NCBI GenBank assembly: GCA_015061085.1
Contig: SUXG01000005.1
Span: 1 to 64,000, forward strand
Direction: 5' to 3'
DNA length: 64,000 nucleotides
Origin: Bacteroidales bacterium
GTDB lineage: Bacteria; Bacteroidota; Bacteroidia; Bacteroidales; Muribaculaceae
Shown: positions 58,318 through 64,000 of the stretch, one piece after another
How positions within the stretch are numbered: the stretch's first letter is position 1
How the letters are laid out: each line of letters opens with the position of its first letter
Program-made: the position numbers and the translations under genes
Notes under the pieces: model-generated
Databases searched by the model: none
The model's input: the letters and a program-made list of their open reading frames with translations, nothing else
What the model was told of the DNA's origin: nothing

Positions 58318-58812
58318 ATGTCAACAATATTGAATACAAACGGTGCCGATTTGGAGATACCACAGCCGTTGAGCAAAGACTTTTCATGTGCTATCGTAGT
58401 GGCAGAATGGAACGAGCTTATCACAGGCGCATTGTTGCGTGGTGCTGTCGATGTGTTGCGCCAAGCCGGTGTCGGTGAAGAAAATATCCACGTTCACCAT
58501 GTGCCCGGCTCGGTGGAATTGGTCTATGGATCAAGAGTGGTTATAGATGCTCTTAAGCCGGATGCAGTGATCGCTATCGGGTGTGTAATTCGTGGTGATA
58601 CTCCACACTTTGACTATGTCTGTGAATCTGCGACACAGGGCGTTACGGCTCTAAACGTTGAGGGAAAAGCGGCTGTAATCTTCGGTGTGTTGACTGTAGA
58701 TACAGAGCAACAAGCTATTGATCGTGCTGGTGGCTGTCTTGGCAACAAAGGTGCAGAGGCTGCCGTCGCTGCAATTAAAATGGCTAATCTGAAAGTATCG
58801 CTTGCCAAGTAG
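58318..58812 (+). CDS. ribH: 6,7-dimethyl-8-ribityllumazine synthase
   Basis: VVAEWNELITGALLRGAVD; VIAIGCVIRGDTPHFDYVCESATQGV; FGVLTVDTEQQAIDRAGG. Confidence 0.95.
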   Translation: MSTILNTNGADLEIPQPLSKDFSCAIVVAEWNELITGALLRGAVDVLRQAGVGEENIHVHHVPGSVELVYGSRVVIDALKPDAVIAIGCVIRGDTPHFDYVCESATQGVTALNVEGKAAVIFGVLTVDTEQQAIDRAGGCLGNKGAEAAVAAIKMANLKVSLAK

Positions 58813-58833
58813 AGAAAACGAAGATACATATTT

Positions 58834-58878
58834 ATAAGCAAGGGGCGCAATCCGATTGGAATCACGCCCCTTGCTTAT
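58834..58878. terminator. Bidirectional terminator between ribH and pfkA
   Basis: ATAAGCAAGGGGCG...CGCCCCTTGCTTAT, 14-bp stem. Confidence 0.8.
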
Positions 58879-58896
58879 TTGTTTTAGTGCAGTCTG

Positions 58897-59877
58897 TTAT
58901 ATCGATAGACGATGTAGAGTATCGAGAAGGTTGCGGTTGATAGGCTTTTCGTTTTTAATCGCCTTTGAGAATGGCACATAGACGATCTCGTCATTCTTAA
59001 CACCTATCATCACATTGCGTTGATCGTCGAGCAAGGCATCGATAGCTGCCGATCCCATGCGTGAGGCAAGAATGCGGTCGTAGGCTGTCGGTCTGCCGCC
59101 ACGCTGAAGGTGACCGAGGATTGTGACACGTACATCATATTCGGGATATTCGTTCTTGACACGCTCGGCAAGAGCCATTGCCCCACCGGTAATAGGGCTT
59201 TCTGCCACAAGCACAATTGATGAGTTTTTCGACTTACGGAAGCCCGTCTTGATAAGCTCGCCAAGTTGATCGACCTCGGTCGAGATCTCAGGGATAATGG
59301 CAGCTTCGGCACCCGATGCAATAGCGCCGTTGAGGGCAAGGAAACCGGCATCACGTCCCATCACTTCGATGAAGAAAAGTCGCTCATGGCTGGTCGCTGT
59401 GTCGCGTATCTTATCGACACATTCGAGGATAGTGTTGAGTGCTGTGTCGTAGCCTATGGTGCAGTCGGTGCCGTAGAGGTCGTTGTCGATAGTGCCGGGC
59501 AGGCCGACGATAGGCACAGAAAACTCGTTGCCGAAAATGCGTGCACCTGTCAGCGAGCCGTCACCTCCGATTACGACCAAAGCGTCGATTTCGTATCGAC
59601 GTAATGTCTCGTAGGCTTGACGGCGACCCTCTTCAGTCTGAAACTCCTTGCAACGAGCCGTCTTGAGAATAGTGCCCCCACGCTGAATGATATTCGAGAC
59701 ATTCTGAGTCGAAAACTCCTCGATTTCATCGGCTATAAGGCCGCGGTAGCCATGATAGATGCCATAGACTTTAATGCCGGCATAGATAGCGGCACGAGTG
59801 ACGGCGCGTATAGCGGCATTCATGCCCGGAGCATCACCCCCGGAGGTCAAGATACCGATGGATTTTATTGTTGACAT
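58897..59877 (-). CDS. pfkA: 6-phosphofructokinase
   Basis: [56 protein letters not shown]; start at MSTIKSIG (59877) preferred over 59919. Confidence 0.95.
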   Translation of the reverse strand: MSTIKSIGILTSGGDAPGMNAAIRAVTRAAIYAGIKVYGIYHGYRGLIADEIEEFSTQNVSNIIQRGGTILKTARCKEFQTEEGRRQAYETLRRYEIDALVVIGGDGSLTGARIFGNEFSVPIVGLPGTIDNDLYGTDCTIGYDTALNTILECVDKIRDTATSHERLFFIEVMGRDAGFLALNGAIASGAEAAIIPEISTEVDQLGELIKTGFRKSKNSSIVLVAESPITGGAMALAERVKNEYPEYDVRVTILGHLQRGGRPTAYDRILASRMGSAAIDALLDDQRNVMIGVKNDEIVYVPFSKAIKNEKPINRNLLDTLHRLSI

Positions 59878-60111
59878 ATGATGTAAGAATTTAGTTAAGG
59901 GTATTTCTAAAATTAACACTATTGCTTCAGGGTTATTCCCTTACAATTAATAATAAACGTATGCAGTCGGCAATATGTTTTATATCCCCAAATTTTTTTG
60001 TTCTATACACCGGATATTTATACGGTTTGATACAAGTGCTGATTTTTGATAAATCTGAATTAAGTTGGAATGTTTTGCTGATAAAATTTGGTTAATTCAC
60101 TCGGAGTGTGT

Positions 60112-60129
60112 AACTTTGCATGCAAAGTT
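60112..60129. promoter_or_regulatory. 18-bp perfect palindrome AACTTTGCATGCAAAGTT overlapping the -7 box upstream of aspA
   Basis: TTTG-N20-TAACTTTG promoter on plus strand; palindrome read directly. Confidence 0.6.
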
Positions 60130-60218
60130 GCTTGGTGAGGGCTGATTGACGGTTGGCTCAAATAGCAATTTGTCAAGATTAAAATCAAAATAATTAACCT
60201 TATATATAAAAATCAAAC

Positions 60219-61643
60219 ATGAAAGAGTCACAATTTCGCGTAGAGAGCGACTTGCTCGGCGCACGTGAGATTCCTGCTGAAGCATTGTACGGCGTACAAA
60301 CACTTCGCGGTATCGAAAATTTCCCTATCAGCAAGTTCCACTTGAACGAGTATCCAAAGTTTATCAATGGTCTTGCTATTACAAAGATGGCAGCTGCTAT
60401 GGCTAACCATGAACTCGGTCTTCTCACAGACGAGCAAGCAAAGGCTATCATCACAGCATGCAAGGAAATCCTTGACGGTCAACACCACGACCAATTCCCT
60501 ATCGACATGATTCAGGGTGGTGCAGGTACGACTACTAACATGAATGCAAACGAAGTAATCGCTAACCGTGCGCTCGATCTTATGGGCCACCAACGCGGTG
60601 AATTCCAATATTGCTCTCCTAACGACCACGTCAACTGTGCACAGTCAACAAACGACGCTTACCCAACAGCTATCCACGTAGGTCTTTACTATTCTCACCT
60701 CGAGTTTATGCCTCATCTCGAACGCCTCATCGCTGCTCTCGACAAGAAGGGCGACGAAATGGCTCACGTTATCAAGATGGGTCGTACTCAGCTCCAAGAT
60801 GCTGTGCCAATGACTTTGGGTCAGACTTTCCACGGCTTCGCAAGCATCCTAAAGGATGAAATCGCTCACCTCAACCACGCCGCTGAAGACTTCTTGACAG
60901 TCAATATGGGTGCTACTGCTATCGGTACAGGTATCTGCGCTGAACCAGGCTACTCTGAAAAGTGTGTTAAGGCTATGTGCGACATCACAGGTCTCGAATT
61001 CAAACTTTCTGCTGACCTCGTAGGTGCTACTTCTGACACATCTTGCATGGTGGGTTACGCTGCAGCTCTCAAGCGTCTCGCTGTTAAGGTCAACAAAATC
61101 TGTAATGACCTTCGCCTCTTGGCTTGCGGTCCTCGTTGCGGTCTCGCTGAATTCAACCTCCCTCCAATGCAACCGGGTTCTTCTATCATGCCGGGTAAGG
61201 TCAACCCTGTAATCCCTGAAGTGATGAGCCAAGTTTGCTACAAGGTGATGGGTAACGAACTCTGTGTCACTATGGCCGGCGATGCTGCTCAAATGGAGCT
61301 CAACGCTATGGAACCTGTGATGGCACAATGTTGCTTCGAATCTATCGACTTGATGCGCAATGGTTTCGACACACTCGTAAGCCGTTGCATCGAAGGTATC
61401 ACTCCTAACGAAGAACACTGTCGCAAGATGGTTCACAACAGCATCGGTATCGTGACAGCTCTCAACCCTGTGATCGGCTATAAGAACTCTACTAAGATTG
61501 CTAAGGAAGCTCTCGAAACAGGTCGCAGCGTTTATGACCTTGTACTCGAACATGACATCATCACTAAGGAAGAACTCGACACTATCCTCAGTCCTGAAAA
61601 CATGCTTCACCCGGTGAAATTCGATATCAAACCAAAGCACTAA
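60219..61643 (+). CDS. aspA: Aspartate ammonia-lyase
   Basis: RVESDLLGAREIPAEALYGVQTLRGIENF; QPGSSIMPGKVNPVIPEV. Confidence 0.94.
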   Translation: MKESQFRVESDLLGAREIPAEALYGVQTLRGIENFPISKFHLNEYPKFINGLAITKMAAAMANHELGLLTDEQAKAIITACKEILDGQHHDQFPIDMIQGGAGTTTNMNANEVIANRALDLMGHQRGEFQYCSPNDHVNCAQSTNDAYPTAIHVGLYYSHLEFMPHLERLIAALDKKGDEMAHVIKMGRTQLQDAVPMTLGQTFHGFASILKDEIAHLNHAAEDFLTVNMGATAIGTGICAEPGYSEKCVKAMCDITGLEFKLSADLVGATSDTSCMVGYAAALKRLAVKVNKICNDLRLLACGPRCGLAEFNLPPMQPGSSIMPGKVNPVIPEVMSQVCYKVMGNELCVTMAGDAAQMELNAMEPVMAQCCFESIDLMRNGFDTLVSRCIEGITPNEEHCRKMVHNSIGIVTALNPVIGYKNSTKIAKEALETGRSVYDLVLEHDIITKEELDTILSPENMLHPVKFDIKPKH

Positions 61644-61669
61644 TTCTTACGCGCTTTAGCGTCACTATA

Positions 61670-61701
61670 TAAGCCACTCCGCATTCCGGGGTGGCTTTTT
61701 G
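61670..61701 (+). terminator. Intrinsic terminator after aspA
   Basis: AGCCACTCCGcattCCGGGGTGGCTTTTTG. Confidence 0.7.
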
Positions 61702-61901
61702 CATTCTTATGACATTAGGTTCATTAAGAGGGAAAGCGCAGACAGTTAACACTATAGTGAATTGTTAAATATTCAATGAGCTCTTTTTGTGTTTTGCTTC
61801 TTAAACTTTGAGGTTAAATAATTTTAACTGTTGGAATTGTCGTAGCGTGGGATAAAATCGCTAACTTTACACTCTAATATCGAACTAAAACTTTAGGAAT
61901 T

Positions 61902-63353
61902 ATGAAGAGATTTATCAATTTATTGCCGTTGGCTGTCGTGGCTATGTTCATGGCGTTCATGAGTGCATGTAGCGATTCGTCAAATTCTGATGCAGAGTCG
62001 TTGTTGAAGACAGTGCCTCAAGAGACATCCGGCGTTGTGGTGATTGACCTTGGACGTGTACTCGACAAGGTCGGCATTGAGGCAAAAGACGGAGAGTTAG
62101 TGCTTCCGGCTAAACTGAAGGAGGCTATGGGCGAAGATGTAGCAGCCAAGTTTGGCAAGTTAAAGGGAGTCAAGGCTGATGCTTTGGTCGTGTTTATGCA
62201 TCGTAAGAAGGTAGTGGTGACAGGCTATGTATCTGATCAAGAGGCGTTTCGCAACTATGTCAAGAACGAATTGTATGGCGACGGAGGCGAATGGAATGCG
62301 GCTGAAGATAATCTCGATGTGTATAAGAAAATTGCTGTAAGAGGCGATCAATTTTGGTATGTCACTGAGGGAGTATCGACTGCAACTATCCTCGGATGGG
62401 CTAAGCTGAAAGAGGCAGAGTCGGCTTATGCTAATAATAAGTTGGTCGCTGCGATGTGTGCAGAGCCTAAGGATGTAAGCATCTTCTACGACATCGACCG
62501 TATGAAGAATCTTGCCGGCCTCGATGCGGAGCAGGTGATGGCTATGACTATGATGCAAGAGATATTTGTGCGCGATATGGCATACGCGTCGGGCTGGGTT
62601 GACTTCGGCAAAGATGAGGTGGTGGCAGAGATGCGTTGCTACAATTCTAAGTTTGAGGCAGCAGAGTATGTTGTGGAACTCGATAAGATAGATGCCTCGT
62701 TGCTCGGAAAATTGCCTAAGAGCAGCAATTTCGTTATGGCGTTTGGTGCCGATAGCAAAATGTGGGCAACGCTTTGCTCTGCGTTTAGCGAGGCGATGAC
62801 TTCGTTGACCGGCAACTCGCAAAAGAATGTTATCATGGAGAAAGTGATTAGTGCAGTCAGAGGTCTTGACGGCACGGTGATGGCCGGTGGTGAAATTTCG
62901 CCGATGCCCGGATACAATCCTAAGATGATGGCATTGGTGGAAACCAAGGACGCAACGGCAGCACGCGATGTGATGAATTTGGTCACAATGTTTGCTCCGG
63001 ATATGCCTGATGAAATCTCGTTGACTACTGAAGACAAACTTGTGAAATTCGCGATGGGCGATGTCTCCGAGACCGGTGCCGATAATCTGAAGAGCTATTT
63101 CGACGGAAAGTTGATGACAGTCTATATGGGCGGCGGATTTATCAATAACTTGATGGCAGGTGTCGACATGGTGGAATATTGTGTGATTAGCGCAGAGACC
63201 ATGGATTGTATGACGATGCGCATCAAGGTTAAGAACGACGGTCATGCCAACATATTGGAGGCTATCGCTATGATGATTGCCAAAAATGAGAAAGAGATCA
63301 CTAATCCTGCTTTAGAAGAGGCAGAATTGGACTATGAAGATATACTAAGATAA
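61902..63353 (+). CDS. DUF4836-like lipoprotein
   Basis: Lipoprotein signal VAMFMAFMSACSDSS; repetitive two-domain structure. Confidence 0.75.
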   Translation: MKRFINLLPLAVVAMFMAFMSACSDSSNSDAESLLKTVPQETSGVVVIDLGRVLDKVGIEAKDGELVLPAKLKEAMGEDVAAKFGKLKGVKADALVVFMHRKKVVVTGYVSDQEAFRNYVKNELYGDGGEWNAAEDNLDVYKKIAVRGDQFWYVTEGVSTATILGWAKLKEAESAYANNKLVAAMCAEPKDVSIFYDIDRMKNLAGLDAEQVMAMTMMQEIFVRDMAYASGWVDFGKDEVVAEMRCYNSKFEAAEYVVELDKIDASLLGKLPKSSNFVMAFGADSKMWATLCSAFSEAMTSLTGNSQKNVIMEKVISAVRGLDGTVMAGGEISPMPGYNPKMMALVETKDATAARDVMNLVTMFAPDMPDEISLTTEDKLVKFAMGDVSETGADNLKSYFDGKLMTVYMGGGFINNLMAGVDMVEYCVISAETMDCMTMRIKVKNDGHANILEAIAMMIAKNEKEITNPALEEAELDYEDILR

Positions 63354-63440
63354 TATAGCACAGCGTGCGACGGAGTGAAGTCGGTCGCACGCACCAATCT
63401 GCCGACTCCGTGCATAATAGTCAGTCGGCATAATCAGAAA

Positions 63441-64000
63441 ATGAGCGTGAAAATAGATAGAATAGAGTTGCGCAAAACATTGCCTCGGGTGTTTGAACAT
63501 GAGGCGATTCCGGTATCGGATGTGTGGAAATGCGATGTGGCGTTTGAGCGTGGCAAGCATTACATCATCGAGGCGGCAAGCGGCACCGGCAAGTCCTCGC
63601 TGTGTGCCTATATATATGGCAATCGTCGTGACTACTGCGGTCGCATCGTTATGGACGGTCGCGATGTGTCGCAATTCAGCGTTGCAGAGTGGCAGCGTAT
63701 CCGTCGCGAGGTGTTGGCTTATCTGCCTCAAGAACTTGACCTTTTTCCCGAACTTACGGCGTTGCAAAACATTGAACTCAAAAACCGTCTGACTTCCCAT
63801 GTTGCACCGGCGCAGGTGGAGGAGTGGCTTCATCAGTTGGGCATCGACTCACGCAAGTATTACCCTGTCGGTCGAATGTCGATTGGTCAGCAGCAGCGTG
63901 TGGCAATTATACGATGCTTATGTCAGCCGTTTTCGTTTCTCTTGCTTGATGAGCCGGTGAGCCACCTCGACGAACAGAATAATCAGATAGCCGCAAACAT
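63441..64000 (+). CDS. ABC transporter ATP-binding protein (truncated by window end; absent from ORF track)
   Basis: MSVKIDRIELRKTLPRVFEHEAIPVSDVWKCDVAFERGKHYIIEAASGTGKSSLCAYIYG...MSIGQQQRVAIIRCLCQPFSFLLLDEPVSHLDEQN. Confidence 0.85.
   Translation, partial: MSVKIDRIELRKTLPRVFEHEAIPVSDVWKCDVAFERGKHYIIEAASGTGKSSLCAYIYGNRRDYCGRIVMDGRDVSQFSVAEWQRIRREVLAYLPQELDLFPELTALQNIELKNRLTSHVAPAQVEEWLHQLGIDSRKYYPVGRMSIGQQQRVAIIRCLCQPFSFLLLDEPVSHLDEQNNQIAAN

Noticed and set aside
62160-63245. 361-aa minus-strand ORF (and other long antisense ORFs, e.g. 60849-61640, 44891-45679)
   Set aside because: Antisense shadows of well-supported genes with His/Cys/Arg-rich, non-protein-like composition.

Overview
The window is a chromosomal segment from a Bacteroidales bacterium, possibly Muribaculaceae-like (inferred from gene content, gene order and TAnnTTTG-type -7 promoter boxes). 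It opens with the 3' end of a 5S rRNA and carries tRNA-Leu(CAG) and tRNA-Tyr(GTA). Much of it is housekeeping: aroK, argS, nadK/CBS/pdxJ/exbB/exbD/tonB-like, a sigma-54 regulator/LptE/secG block, relA-spoT/7TM-HD/parA/parB/DUF5683/mltD, slyD, upp, ribF, recF, DUF721, ribH, pfkA, aspA, and a truncated ABC ATPase at the right edge. The parts most worth a second look are: (1) a tightly coupled four-gene operon at 11087-14664 (SRD5A-type steroid 5-alpha-reductase, Old Yellow Enzyme, two SDRs) that looks like a steroid or bile-acid (isoallo-type) redox module; (2) two AAA/DUF4143 ATPase genes that each have a 32-33 bp periodic repeat array overlapping the promoter -33 region, one of them also flanked by near-identical ~70 bp direct repeats; (3) a small accessory cluster next to tRNA-Tyr (48123-50666) with an unknown 345-aa protein, two small glycine-zipper/membrane proteins (one with an apparent A7 frameshift) and a UDG-fold-like protein; (4) an HTH-Fic protein with a palindromic operator candidate; (5) a predicted ~100 nt ncRNA upstream of recF; (6) a 1540-aa secreted adhesin-like protein with a T9SS-type C-terminus; and several dispersed intergenic repeats. 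All calls come from reading the sequence. No database searches were run.
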